Shown here piece after piece: positions 17,119 through 25,097 of a stretch of DNA of 64,000 nucleotides (within the stretch, counting starts at the first letter, position 1; every line of letters begins with the position of its first letter). The DNA is from Rhodobacteraceae bacterium Alg231-04 (GTDB lineage Bacteria > Pseudomonadota > Alphaproteobacteria > Rhodobacterales > Rhodobacteraceae), in NCBI GenBank assembly GCA_900143635.1, contig FREY01000002.1, positions 558,501-622,500 of the forward strand, written 5' to 3'. Below the pieces are notes generated by a model. The model was given only the letters and a program-made list of their open reading frames with translations. It was not told the DNA's origin and did not search any database. Both the position numbers and the translations under genes were made by a program.

Positions 17119-19092
17119 GTGGCTCACTCACAGCCTGCGGCCGGAGGGATGGCGTCCCTCCCGGCACTGTTGCATCGTAACGCCAAGGAATTCGGCAGCG
17201 CACCCGCCTACCGCGAGAAGGAGTTCGGCATCTGGCAATGCTGGACCTGGGCCGAGGCCGAGAAGGAAATCGAAGCGCTGGCGCTGGGTTTGATCAACCT
17301 TGGCGTGAACGAAGGTGACTTCATCGCGATTTCAGGGCGCAACCGCCCGTATCTCTACTGGTCGATGGTTGCGGCGCAATCTGTTGGTGCCATCCCTGTG
17401 CCCGTCTATCAGGACGCAGTCGCCGAAGAGATGGCCTATGTGCTGGGCCACTGCGGCGCGCGTTTCATCATTGCCGGTGATCAGGAGCAGGCTGACAAGG
17501 TCATCGAAATCCAGGATCAGCTGCATCAGTTTGAACACCTGATCTACCTCGATCCGCGCGGCATGCGCAAATACGACCACACCCAGCTGCATGAATTCAG
17601 CCATATTCAGGATCAGGGCCGCGCCGCCCATGATGAGCTGATCGGCGAGCTGGAGCGCCGCTGCGCTAAGCTGACATACGACAGCACCTGCGTGATGCTC
17701 TATACCTCCGGCACCACGGGCAAGCCCAAGGGCGTTGTGCTGTCCAACCGCAATGTGGTTGAGACGGCCAAGAACTCGGCTGAGTTCGACAAGCTGGGCC
17801 GCGAGGAAAACATCCTCAGCTATCTGCCGATGGCCTGGGTTGGCGATTTCATCTTTTCCATCGGTCAGGCCTATTGGTGCGGTTTCTGCACCAACTGCCC
17901 GGAAAGCGCTGATACGATGATGACCGATCTGCGCGAAATCGGCCCGAGCTATTTCTTCGCGCCGCCGCGGGTCTTCGAAGGCCAGCTAACCAACGTGATG
18001 ATCCGCATGGAAGATGCCGGCGCCCTGAAGCGCCGCATGTTCCACCACTTCATGGCCCATGCCAAAAAGGTCGGTGGCCGCATTCTGGATGGCGAATCCG
18101 TTGGCATGATGGACCGGCTGAAATATGCGCTGGGCGATCTGCTGGTCTATGGCCCGCTGAAAGACACGCTGGGCTACGGCAAGATCCGCGTCGGTTATAC
18201 CGCTGGTGAGGCGATCGGGCCGGAGATTTTTGATTTCTACCGCAGCTTGGGGATCAACCTCAAACAGCTCTATGGTCAGACCGAGGCGACGGTGTTCATC
18301 ACCCTGCAGCCGGATGGTCAGGTGCGCGCGGATACCGTGGGCGTTCCGGCGCCCGAGGTTGAGGTGAAGATCGCCGACAATGGCGAGATTTTCTATCGCA
18401 GCCCCGGCACCTTTGTTGAGTATTACAAAAATTCCGAAAGCACCGCCGGCACCAAGGACGCCGAGGGCTGGGTCGCCACCGGGGACGCGGGCTTCTTTGA
18501 GGAAAGCAGCGGCCATTTGCGGATCATCGACCGGGCCAAGGACGTTGGCAAAATGGCCGATGGCAGCATGTTCGCGCCCAAGTTTGTTGAGAACAAGCTG
18601 AAGTTCTTCCCGGATATTCTAGAAGTTGTGGTGTTTGGCAACGGCAAGGACCGCTGCACCGCCTTCATCAACATCGACCTGAACGCCGTGGGCAACTGGG
18701 CCGAGCGCAACAATATCGCCTATGCCTCTTATCAGGAATTGGCGGGCCACCCGAAAGTTCTGGGGTCGATCCAGAGCCACGTCGAAGAAGTGAACAAGTC
18801 GGTCGCTGAAGATCCGATGCTGTCGGGCTGTCAGATCCACCGCTTTGTGGTTCTGCACAAGGAACTGGACGCCGATGACGGCGAGATGACCCGCACCCGC
18901 AAAGTGCGCCGGGTGGTGATCGAGGATAAATACGCCGATATCATCGCCGCGCTCTATGACGGATCGGGCGAGATTTCGACAACAACCGAAGTCACCTACG
19001 AGGATGGTCGCAAGGGATCGATCAGCGCCACGCTGGATATCCGCGACGCGGCTGTTGTGTCGGCCATGGCGCATAAGGTGGCCGCAGAATGA
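17119..19092 (+). CDS. Long-chain-type acyl-CoA synthetase (AMP-binding)
   Basis: The 657-residue protein adenylates a carboxylic acid and transfers it to CoA. It has the phosphate loop VMLYTSGTTGKPKGVVLSNRN near residue 195, the aroyl/acyl motif LKQLYGQTEATVF, and the ATP motif GWVATGDAGFFEESSGHLRIIDRAKD. Length and layout match FadD15-type synthetases. The GTG at 17119 is preferred because GGAGGAG lies 8 bases ahead and the family N-terminus begins there. It is the first gene of the operon opposite the PAS kinase, followed by a Liv-type importer and closed by a PaaK-like gene. This placement suggests activation of the imported acid, not general lipid metabolism. Confidence 0.92.
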   Translation: MAHSQPAAGGMASLPALLHRNAKEFGSAPAYREKEFGIWQCWTWAEAEKEIEALALGLINLGVNEGDFIAISGRNRPYLYWSMVAAQSVGAIPVPVYQDAVAEEMAYVLGHCGARFIIAGDQEQADKVIEIQDQLHQFEHLIYLDPRGMRKYDHTQLHEFSHIQDQGRAAHDELIGELERRCAKLTYDSTCVMLYTSGTTGKPKGVVLSNRNVVETAKNSAEFDKLGREENILSYLPMAWVGDFIFSIGQAYWCGFCTNCPESADTMMTDLREIGPSYFFAPPRVFEGQLTNVMIRMEDAGALKRRMFHHFMAHAKKVGGRILDGESVGMMDRLKYALGDLLVYGPLKDTLGYGKIRVGYTAGEAIGPEIFDFYRSLGINLKQLYGQTEATVFITLQPDGQVRADTVGVPAPEVEVKIADNGEIFYRSPGTFVEYYKNSESTAGTKDAEGWVATGDAGFFEESSGHLRIIDRAKDVGKMADGSMFAPKFVENKLKFFPDILEVVVFGNGKDRCTAFINIDLNAVGNWAERNNIAYASYQELAGHPKVLGSIQSHVEEVNKSVAEDPMLSGCQIHRFVVLHKELDADDGEMTRTRKVRRVVIEDKYADIIAALYDGSGEISTTTEVTYEDGRKGSISATLDIRDAAVVSAMAHKVAAE

Positions 19093-19157
19093 GCGCGTCC
19101 TTTATCACAAATGCGCCCCCGCATGGGTCAGGCCAACTTGAGCCGGGCCAAATTGGA

Positions 19158-19343
19158 TCAGGCCAGATCGGGGCAGTGCTCGGGATGGAAGGCAGTGTGC
19201 ACCACCTGCCTGATACGATGGCGGGAACTGAACCCATGGGTGTGAGCCCGGATCGCGGCGCGGCTTTCGGCCTTGCTGAGCCCCTGTTTTTTGCAGGTGC
19301 GCGCCATCTCCAGGAGGCAGGCGTGTTCAAATTCGCTAAACAT
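19158..19343 (-). CDS. Small hypothetical protein on the opposite strand within the ABC operon
   Basis: The 339 bases between the synthetase and the first ATPase (19093-19431) hold no large gene. The minus strand encodes 61 residues starting MFSEFEHACLLEMARTCKKQ with AGGAG 9 bases upstream. Codon use is like the neighbours, with C or G at most third positions. The product is basic, with four His in its second half and three Cys, and looks helical (residues 3-32). I do not recognise a family. The overlapping plus-strand frame from 19089 lacks a ribosome site and gives a low-complexity start, so I favour this strand. Expression would be antisense to the operon transcript. Confidence 0.45.
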   Translation of the reverse strand: MFSEFEHACLLEMARTCKKQGLSKAESRAAIRAHTHGFSSRHRIRQVVHTAFHPEHCPDLA

Positions 19344-19431
19344 TCCGGTGGTCTCCTTACTGCTCGTTTTTTTTCAGTATTGCACGCAACCCTTAACGTT
19401 TCCATTCAGCAGCAACCGGGAGGTCGTCACT

Positions 19432-20250
19432 GTGCTTGATAAGTCAGAGAGCTTTGTCACCGAGGACGGCCGCACGATCGGCGGCGTGGTGATGGAAATG
19501 CAGAATATCACCCTGCGGTTTGGCGGTGTGGTCGCGATCAGCGATATCAGCTTTGATATCCGCGAGGGTGAGATCCGCGCCATCATTGGCCCCAACGGTG
19601 CTGGTAAATCGTCGATGCTGAACGTGATTTCCGGCTTTTACGTGCCCCAGGAAGGCCAGGTGCTCTACCATGGCAAACCACGCCCGCAGATGCGCCCCTA
19701 CGAGGTCGCCCGTCAGGGCATCGCCCGCACCTTCCAGAATATTGCGCTTTTTGAAGGCATGAGCGTGCTGGACAACGTGATGACCGGTCGTTTGAACCAT
19801 ATGAAGTCCAATGTTTTTCAGCAGGCCTGGTGGAAAGGCACGGCTGAGGCCGAAGAGGTGAAAAACCGCGAAGTGGTGGAGCGGATGATCGATTTCCTCG
19901 AGATCCAGCACATTCGCAAAACCCCGGTGTCGCGTCTGCCTTACGGGCTGAAAAAGCGGGTCGAACTGGCCCGCGCGCTGTCCGCAGAGCCCAGCCTTTT
20001 GCTGCTGGATGAACCGATGGCGGGCATGAACGTCGAAGAGAAGGAAGACATGTCGCGCTTCATCCTCGACGTGAATGACGAGTTCGGCACCACAATTGCC
20101 CTGATCGAACATGACATGGGCGTGGTGATGGACCTGAGCGACCGGGTGGTGGTGATGGATTACGGCCGCAAGATCGGTGACGGAACCCCGGATGAAGTGC
20201 GCAACAATCAGGATGTGATCGATGCCTATCTGGGGGTGTCCCATGACTGA
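19432..20250 (+). CDS. Branched-chain-amino-acid-type ABC transporter ATPase (LivG-like)
   Basis: The 272-residue ATPase has Walker A (GPNGAGKSSMLNVISGFY near residue 56), the LivG-specific GIARTFQNIALFEGMSVLDNVM, the signature region SRLPYGLKKRVELARALSAEPSLLLLDEPMAGMN and the switch histidine in TIALIEHDMGVVMDLSDRV. LSGGQ is replaced by LPYGLKK, as is usual for LivG. The GTG at 19432 was chosen for GGGAGG 8 bases ahead. Its last codons overlap a 42-codon ORF and it works with the permeases and the second ATPase encoded downstream. Confidence 0.93.
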   Translation: MLDKSESFVTEDGRTIGGVVMEMQNITLRFGGVVAISDISFDIREGEIRAIIGPNGAGKSSMLNVISGFYVPQEGQVLYHGKPRPQMRPYEVARQGIARTFQNIALFEGMSVLDNVMTGRLNHMKSNVFQQAWWKGTAEAEEVKNREVVERMIDFLEIQHIRKTPVSRLPYGLKKRVELARALSAEPSLLLLDEPMAGMNVEEKEDMSRFILDVNDEFGTTIALIEHDMGVVMDLSDRVVVMDYGRKIGDGTPDEVRNNQDVIDAYLGVSHD

Positions 20251-20371
20251 CATGATCACGCCGCAGCGCAGAGAAAACAGCCCGGTTCTGGCCGGCACTA
20301 TCGGTACACAGCGCGTGCACCCCCCGTACACCGCCGCGCCGCAGAAATTTGAGGGAGCGTCTGATGCCTGA
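20243..20371 (+). CDS. Possible 42-residue ORF bridging livG-like and livH-like genes
   Basis: An ATG at 20243 lies inside the last codons of the ATPase gene, with GGGGG 7 bases ahead. The frame runs 42 codons (MTDMITPQRRENSPVLAGTI...) and stops 6 bases into the permease gene, so both ends overlap the neighbours. The product is hydrophilic and Pro/Arg-rich with no known domain. It could be a true small subunit, a coupling leader, or a chance frame. Confidence 0.35.
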   Translation: MTDMITPQRRENSPVLAGTIGTQRVHPPYTAAPQKFEGASDA

Positions 20372-21350
20372 ACAACTCGCCTTTGCGATGGAAGTGACCC
20401 TGAATGGTCTGATGGCGGGCGTTCTCTATGCGCTGGTCGCACTGGGCTTTGTGCTGATCTACAAGGCCTCCGGGATCTTCAACTATGCTCAGGGTGTGAT
20501 GGCGCTGTTTGCGGCCATGACCCTGGTCGGGATCATGAACGGGCAGGTGCCCTTCAGTCATCTGATCAACGCCATGCTGGGGACAGAGATCCACCACTTT
20601 GGCTGGCATGTGCCGGGGCTGCTGGCGATCCTGCTGACGGTCGGGGTGATGGTGCTCTTGGCCTGGCTGGTGCAGGTCTGCGTGATGCGCCATCTGGTCG
20701 GGCAGGAGCCGATCATCCTGTTCATGGCCACCATTGGGCTCGCCTATTTCCTGGAAGGCGTTTCGGATTTGATGTGGGGGTCTGAGATCAAGACGCTGGA
20801 TGTGGGGCTGCCGCAGGGCATCAACATCGCGATTGAGGACGCCACCTATAAGCTGTTCGACTACGGTTTCTTTGTCGACAATCTGGACATCGTGGCCACG
20901 GTAATTGCCGCGCTTCTGGTGACCGGGCTGGTGTTGTTTTCGCAGTATACCAAACAGGGTCGCGCCATGCGGGCCGTGGCGGATGATCATCAGGCGGCGC
21001 TGTCGGTTGGTATCTCGCTGAACTTCATCTGGGTTCTGGTCTGGTCTGTTGCGGGGTTTGTGGCGCTGGTGGCTGGCATCATGTGGGGCACAAAGTCCGG
21101 CGTGCAGTTCTCGCTCTCGCTGATCGCGCTGAAGGCCTTGCCGGTGCTGATGCTGGGCGGTTTCACCTCGATCCCCGGTGCCATTGTTGGCGGGCTGATC
21201 ATTGGTGTGGGTGAAAAACTGTTCGAATTCCTTGTCGGCCCGATGGTCGGCGGTGCGACCGAGAACTGGTTTGCCTATGTTCTGGCGCTTCTGTTCCTGG
21301 TGTTCCGTCCGCAGGGCCTGTTCGGAGAGAAGATCATTGAGCGGGTGTGA
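20364..21350 (+). CDS. Branched-chain-amino-acid-type ABC permease (LivH-like)
   Basis: The 328-residue integral membrane protein begins MPEQLAFAMEVTLNGLMAGVLYALVALGFVLIYKASGIFNYAQG, the LivH N-terminal signature. It has about eight hydrophobic helices. The cytoplasmic coupling segment is YTKQGRAMRAVADDHQAALSVGI near residue 205, followed by GGFTSIPGAIVGGLIIGVGE. GAGGGAG lies 4-6 bases before the ATG. It pairs with the LivM-like permease to form the pore of the importer. Confidence 0.93.
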   Translation: MPEQLAFAMEVTLNGLMAGVLYALVALGFVLIYKASGIFNYAQGVMALFAAMTLVGIMNGQVPFSHLINAMLGTEIHHFGWHVPGLLAILLTVGVMVLLAWLVQVCVMRHLVGQEPIILFMATIGLAYFLEGVSDLMWGSEIKTLDVGLPQGINIAIEDATYKLFDYGFFVDNLDIVATVIAALLVTGLVLFSQYTKQGRAMRAVADDHQAALSVGISLNFIWVLVWSVAGFVALVAGIMWGTKSGVQFSLSLIALKALPVLMLGGFTSIPGAIVGGLIIGVGEKLFEFLVGPMVGGATENWFAYVLALLFLVFRPQGLFGEKIIERV

Positions 21351-21444
21351 CGTCCGGACGGGCACCTGCGTGCCGCTGACGCGTCACGACACCCGCCCAC
21401 CCGCACCCTTTGCCTGACGTTCTGTGAATTTGGGAGGAAAGCCT

Positions 21445-21699
21445 GTGAAAGCAATCGCCATCATCAACGTCATCGCCTGGGCTGGCTTCTGGGCCTTTGG
21501 GTTCCTCGCGCTGAGCGCATCCGCCTACAGCACTGCCCAGCTGATGACCGCGGCGATGCTGGCGGCGGCGGGGCTGATCACCGGGGTGCTCACCTATCTG
21601 AAACTGGCCCGTGTCTCCGAAGGCAGCGGCTACGCCAGAAAATCAAACCAGCTGGATACAGCGGCCCGCGCCAATGCGCAGGCAGAATGGGGACAGTAA
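21445..21699 (+). CDS. Small two-helix membrane protein within the ABC importer operon
   Basis: The 84-residue product starts at a GTG with GGGAGG 8 bases ahead. Two hydrophobic helices (about residues 2-25 and 32-56) are joined by a short polar turn and followed by a polar tail of about 28 residues with Lys/Arg near the membrane. It ends 3 bases before the LivM-like permease. No domain is recognised. Its position between the two permease genes suggests a small accessory subunit of the transporter. Canonical Liv systems have no such gene. Confidence 0.7.
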   Translation: MKAIAIINVIAWAGFWAFGFLALSASAYSTAQLMTAAMLAAAGLITGVLTYLKLARVSEGSGYARKSNQLDTAARANAQAEWGQ

Positions 21700-21702
21700 G
21701 AT

Positions 21703-22779
21703 ATGTTCTATCGTGAAGCCGGAGATTTCAAAACCTCCTACCAGGGCGACAGCCAGACCTTTCCGATCAAGTTTGACCGGTATCGCTACTATGCCGTCAT
21801 GGCCTTTGCCTTCCTTGTTGTCCCATTCATGATCAATGATTACTGGGCCAATGCGATCTTGCTGCCTTTCCTGATTTACTCTATCGCCGCCATCGGGCTG
21901 AACATCCTTGTGGGTTATTGCGGTCAGGTGAGCCTTGGCACCGGCGGTTTCATGGCTGTGGGGGCATATGCGGCTTACAAGCTGATGACCGCCTTTCCCG
22001 AGGTCTCCATGTTCATCCATGTGATACTGGCGGGGGGGATCACGGCGGTGGTCTGCGTTGGCTTTGGCCTGCCGTCTTTGCGCATCAAGGGTTTCTATCT
22101 GGCCGTGGCCACATTGGCGGCGCAGTTCTTTCTGGTCTGGCTCTTCAACCGGGTGCCGTGGTTCTACAACTACTCGGCTTCCGGCCAGATCAATGCGCCC
22201 GAGCGTGACACATTCGGCATCCTGATCACCGGTCCCAATGCACCGGCCTGGGCCACCTATCTGTTCTGCCTGATCTTCCTGACGGTCTGTGCGCTGATTG
22301 CGCGCAACCTGACCCGCGGCATGCAGGGGCGCAGCTGGATGGCAATCCGTGACATGGATATTGCGGCCGAGATCATTGGGGTGAACCCGCTGAAAGCCAA
22401 GCTGAGCGCCTTTGCGGTCTCCGGCTTCTTTATCGGCATCTCGGGCGCGCTGTTCTTCAGCGTCTATCTGGGCGCGGTTGAGGTTGGCGAGGCCTTTGGC
22501 ATCAACAAGTCGTTCCTGGTGCTGTTCATGGTGATCATTGGCGGGTTGGGGTCGATCTTTGGCTCCTTTGCCGGGGCGGGCTTTCTGGTGCTGCTGCCGG
22601 TGGTTCTGAAGGTCTTTGGCGTCGATGTGATGGGCTGGCCCACCGATATCGTGGCGCATTTCCAGCTGGTTATCGTTGGCGCTCTGATCATCTTTTTCCT
22701 GATCGTGGAACCACACGGGCTGGCGCAGCTGTGGCGCGTTGCCAAAGAAAAACTGAGACTCTGGCCCTTCCCGCACTGA
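21703..22779 (+). CDS. Branched-chain-amino-acid-type ABC permease (LivM-like)
   Basis: The 358-residue membrane protein has a polar N-terminus of about 25 residues, then the LivM core: IAAIGLNILVGYCGQVSLGTGGFMAVGAYAAYKL. Further signatures are FGLPSLRIKGFYLAVATLAAQFF, GRSWMAIRDMDIAAEIIGVNPLKAKLSAFAVSGFFIGISGAL (cytoplasmic coupling region near 210) and MVIIGGLGSIFGSFAGAGF. It forms the pore with the LivH-like subunit. Confidence 0.93.
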   Translation: MFYREAGDFKTSYQGDSQTFPIKFDRYRYYAVMAFAFLVVPFMINDYWANAILLPFLIYSIAAIGLNILVGYCGQVSLGTGGFMAVGAYAAYKLMTAFPEVSMFIHVILAGGITAVVCVGFGLPSLRIKGFYLAVATLAAQFFLVWLFNRVPWFYNYSASGQINAPERDTFGILITGPNAPAWATYLFCLIFLTVCALIARNLTRGMQGRSWMAIRDMDIAAEIIGVNPLKAKLSAFAVSGFFIGISGALFFSVYLGAVEVGEAFGINKSFLVLFMVIIGGLGSIFGSFAGAGFLVLLPVVLKVFGVDVMGWPTDIVAHFQLVIVGALIIFFLIVEPHGLAQLWRVAKEKLRLWPFPH

Positions 22780-22871
22780 CGGGGTGGCCACCTAAGATGC
22801 GGGGAAGAACAGACAAGATGCGCCCCGCGGCAAACTGCATCGGACAAAACCAAATGGGAGGAGTTCTACCG

Positions 22872-24155
22872 ATGAAAAAGACACTGACAACCCTGGCGCT
22901 GGGCGCCGCGATGGCCGCAGGGCCGGCAATGGCTGATCTGGTATTTCCGGACCTCAGCTACCGGACTGGTCCTTATGCTGCGGGCGGCATTCCGTTCTCG
23001 GATGGGTATAACGACTATTTCACCCTGCTGAACGAGCGCGACGGCGGCATCGGTGGTGTCCCGGCCAAGGTCATCGAATGCGAGACCGGCTATAACACCG
23101 AAAAAGGCGTCGAATGCTATGAGTCCACCAAGGGCGAAGGCGCGCTGATCTATCAACCGCTGTCGACTGGCATCACCTATCAGCTGATCCCCAAAGTGAC
23201 CGCGGACAACATCCCGCTGCACACCATGGGCTATGGCCGGACATCCGCTGCCAACGGCGAAGTGTTCAGCCATGTCTTCAACTATCCAGCCAACTACTGG
23301 AACGGCGCCTCTGGCGTTGTAAATCACCTGCTGGAAGAAAATGGTGGTGATCTTTCCGGTAAGAAAATCGCGCTGGTCTATCACAACTCTGCCTATGGCA
23401 AGGAACCGATCCGCACGCTGGAAGAACTGTCCAAGAAGCACGGTTTTGAACTGGTAACCCTGCCCGTTGACCATCCCGGTCAGGAACAGAAGAGCCAGTG
23501 GCTGCAGATCCGCCGCGAGCGTCCCGACAATGTCGTGATGTGGGGCTGGGGTGTGATGAACCAGGTGGCCATTCAGGAAGCCGCCAACATCCGCTTCCCG
23601 ATGGAGAACTTCATCGGTGTGTGGTGGTCTGGTGCAGAACATGACGTGATGTCTGCGGGTGCCAAAGCGAATGGCTACAAGGCTGTGACATTCCACAACG
23701 TGGGCCGTGACTTCCCGGTGTTTGACGACATCAAGACCCATGTGTCGGATAAGGGCCTGGCGGCAGGTGCCGGCGATCAGATCGGCAACGTGCTCTATAA
23801 CCGTGGCATGTATGCGGCGATGCTGGCAGCAGAAGCCGCCAAAACCGCGCAGGAAATCCACGGCACCAAGGACATCACCGCGGCCATGATGCGCGACGGC
23901 ATGGAAGCGCTGGTGATGACCGAAGAAAAGATGGCGGGCCTCGGCATGCCGAACTTCGGCCCGGCCTTCAACGTGTCTTGTGAAAACCACGGTGGCCCCG
24001 GCCTTGTGGGCGTGACCCAGTGGGATGCAGACAGCCAGACCTGGTCGCTGATCTCGGACTTCAAAGCCACCGACGGCGAAGTAATTGGTGGTCTGATTGC
24101 CGAAGATTCCGGTGCCTATGCGGCGGAAAACAACATCGAAGCAGGCTGCAAGTAA
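22872..24155 (+). CDS. Periplasmic substrate-binding protein of the Liv-type importer
   Basis: The 427-residue protein has a signal peptide (MKKTLTTLALGAAMAAGPAMA, cleaved near residue 21). A type I periplasmic-binding fold follows: SYRTGPYAAGGIPFSDGYNDYFTLLNERDGGIGG, VECYESTKGEGALIYQPLSTG, and KKIALVYHNSAYGKEPIRTLEEL. It is longer than LivJ-type amino-acid binders (about 370) and lacks their typical opening, which fits the binding proteins found beside acyl- or aryl-CoA ligase genes. GGGAGGAG precedes the ATG. A strong hairpin after its stop (24173-24196) should favour its higher expression. The ligand is unknown. Confidence 0.9.
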   Translation: MKKTLTTLALGAAMAAGPAMADLVFPDLSYRTGPYAAGGIPFSDGYNDYFTLLNERDGGIGGVPAKVIECETGYNTEKGVECYESTKGEGALIYQPLSTGITYQLIPKVTADNIPLHTMGYGRTSAANGEVFSHVFNYPANYWNGASGVVNHLLEENGGDLSGKKIALVYHNSAYGKEPIRTLEELSKKHGFELVTLPVDHPGQEQKSQWLQIRRERPDNVVMWGWGVMNQVAIQEAANIRFPMENFIGVWWSGAEHDVMSAGAKANGYKAVTFHNVGRDFPVFDDIKTHVSDKGLAAGAGDQIGNVLYNRGMYAAMLAAEAAKTAQEIHGTKDITAAMMRDGMEALVMTEEKMAGLGMPNFGPAFNVSCENHGGPGLVGVTQWDADSQTWSLISDFKATDGEVIGGLIAEDSGAYAAENNIEAGCK

Positions 24156-24172
24156 GCCGGTTTTGAAACAGC

Positions 24173-24196
24173 GGGGCGGCGGGTCGCCGCCGCCCC
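24173..24196 (+). promoter_or_regulatory. Intercistronic hairpin after the binding-protein gene
   Basis: A 10-bp perfect stem of GGGGCGGCGG type with a GTCG loop lies 17 bases past the stop codon and has no T tract. In ABC operons such stems block 3' exonucleases and reduce read-through, raising binding protein over the other subunits. That role is inferred by analogy. Confidence 0.55.
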
Positions 24197-24246
24197 ATCC
24201 CGGAAACGCCCGGGCAGTCCCGGAGCGGTCAGAAGGACAAAAACAT

Positions 24247-25083
24247 ATGCTGGATGCAGCGCCAAACGCCGAAGCGCAGGTCGAGACCCTGCTCGAAGTC
24301 AACAATATCGAGGTGATCTATAATCACGTGATCCTCGTGCTGAAGGGCGTCAGCCTGAATGTCCCCAAGGGCGGCATAACCGCCTTGCTGGGCGGCAATG
24401 GGGCGGGCAAGACCACCACGCTCAAGGCGATATCCAATCTGCTGCACTCCGAGCGCGGTGAGGTTACCAAAGGCTCGGTCAAATACCGTGGCCGTGACGT
24501 GCATCAGCAGGATCCGGCGGATCTGGTCAAAAAGGGCGTCATTCAGGTGATGGAAGGCCGTCACTGTTTTGAACACCTGACAGTCGAAGAAAACCTGCTG
24601 ACCGGCGCCTATACGCGCAGCGACAGCAGTGCCGACATTCAGCGCGACCTTGAGATGGTCTATAATTATTTCCCGCGCCTGAAGGAGCGCCGCCGCAGTC
24701 AGGCGGGCTATACCTCGGGCGGGGAGCAGCAGATGGTCGCCATGGGCCGTGCCTTGATGAGCCGCCCCGAGACGATCCTGCTGGACGAACCTTCGATGGG
24801 GCTGGCACCACAGCTGGTCGAACAGATTTTCGAGATCGTGAAATCGATCAACGAGAAGGAAGGCGTGACTTTCCTCTTGGCCGAACAGAACACCAATGTG
24901 GCGCTGCGCTATGCGCATTACGGCTACATTCTGGAATCGGGCCGCGTGGTGATGGACGGCCCGGCGGCCGAGCTGCGCGAAAACCCGGATGTGAAGGAAT
25001 TCTACCTGGGCATGTCGGACGATGGGCGCAAAAGCTTCCGTGATGTGCGCTCGTACCGCCGCCGCAAACGGTGGTTGAGCTGA
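24247..25083 (+). CDS. Branched-chain-amino-acid-type ABC transporter ATPase (LivF-like)
   Basis: The 278-residue ATPase has a short N-terminal extension, then LLEVNNIEVIYNHVILVLKGVSL, Walker A (GGNGAGKTTTLKAISNLL near residue 52), the LivF-type VIQVMEGRHCFEHLTVEENLLTGAY, the signature SGGEQQMVAMGRALMSRPETILLDEPSMGLAP and LLAEQNTNVALRYAHYGYILESGRVVMDG. It ends with a basic tail (SYRRRKRW). AAGGA precedes the ATG. Its stop overlaps an in-frame ATG of the PaaK-like gene (TGATG). Confidence 0.93.
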   Translation: MLDAAPNAEAQVETLLEVNNIEVIYNHVILVLKGVSLNVPKGGITALLGGNGAGKTTTLKAISNLLHSERGEVTKGSVKYRGRDVHQQDPADLVKKGVIQVMEGRHCFEHLTVEENLLTGAYTRSDSSADIQRDLEMVYNYFPRLKERRRSQAGYTSGGEQQMVAMGRALMSRPETILLDEPSMGLAPQLVEQIFEIVKSINEKEGVTFLLAEQNTNVALRYAHYGYILESGRVVMDGPAAELRENPDVKEFYLGMSDDGRKSFRDVRSYRRRKRWLS

Positions 25084-25097
25084 TGCGGGGTGAGGCA

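Noticed and set aside
19089..19439. A 116-codon plus-strand frame starting in an ATGA overlap with the acyl-CoA synthetase stop
   Set aside because: It has no ribosome site and a low-complexity start (GSGQLEPGQIGSGQ). It runs through the start of the next ATPase gene; the minus-strand ORF is better supported.
21361..21374. GGCAC-CTGC-GTGCC stem after the LivH-like gene as a terminator
   Set aside because: Only five base pairs, no T tract, and the operon clearly continues.
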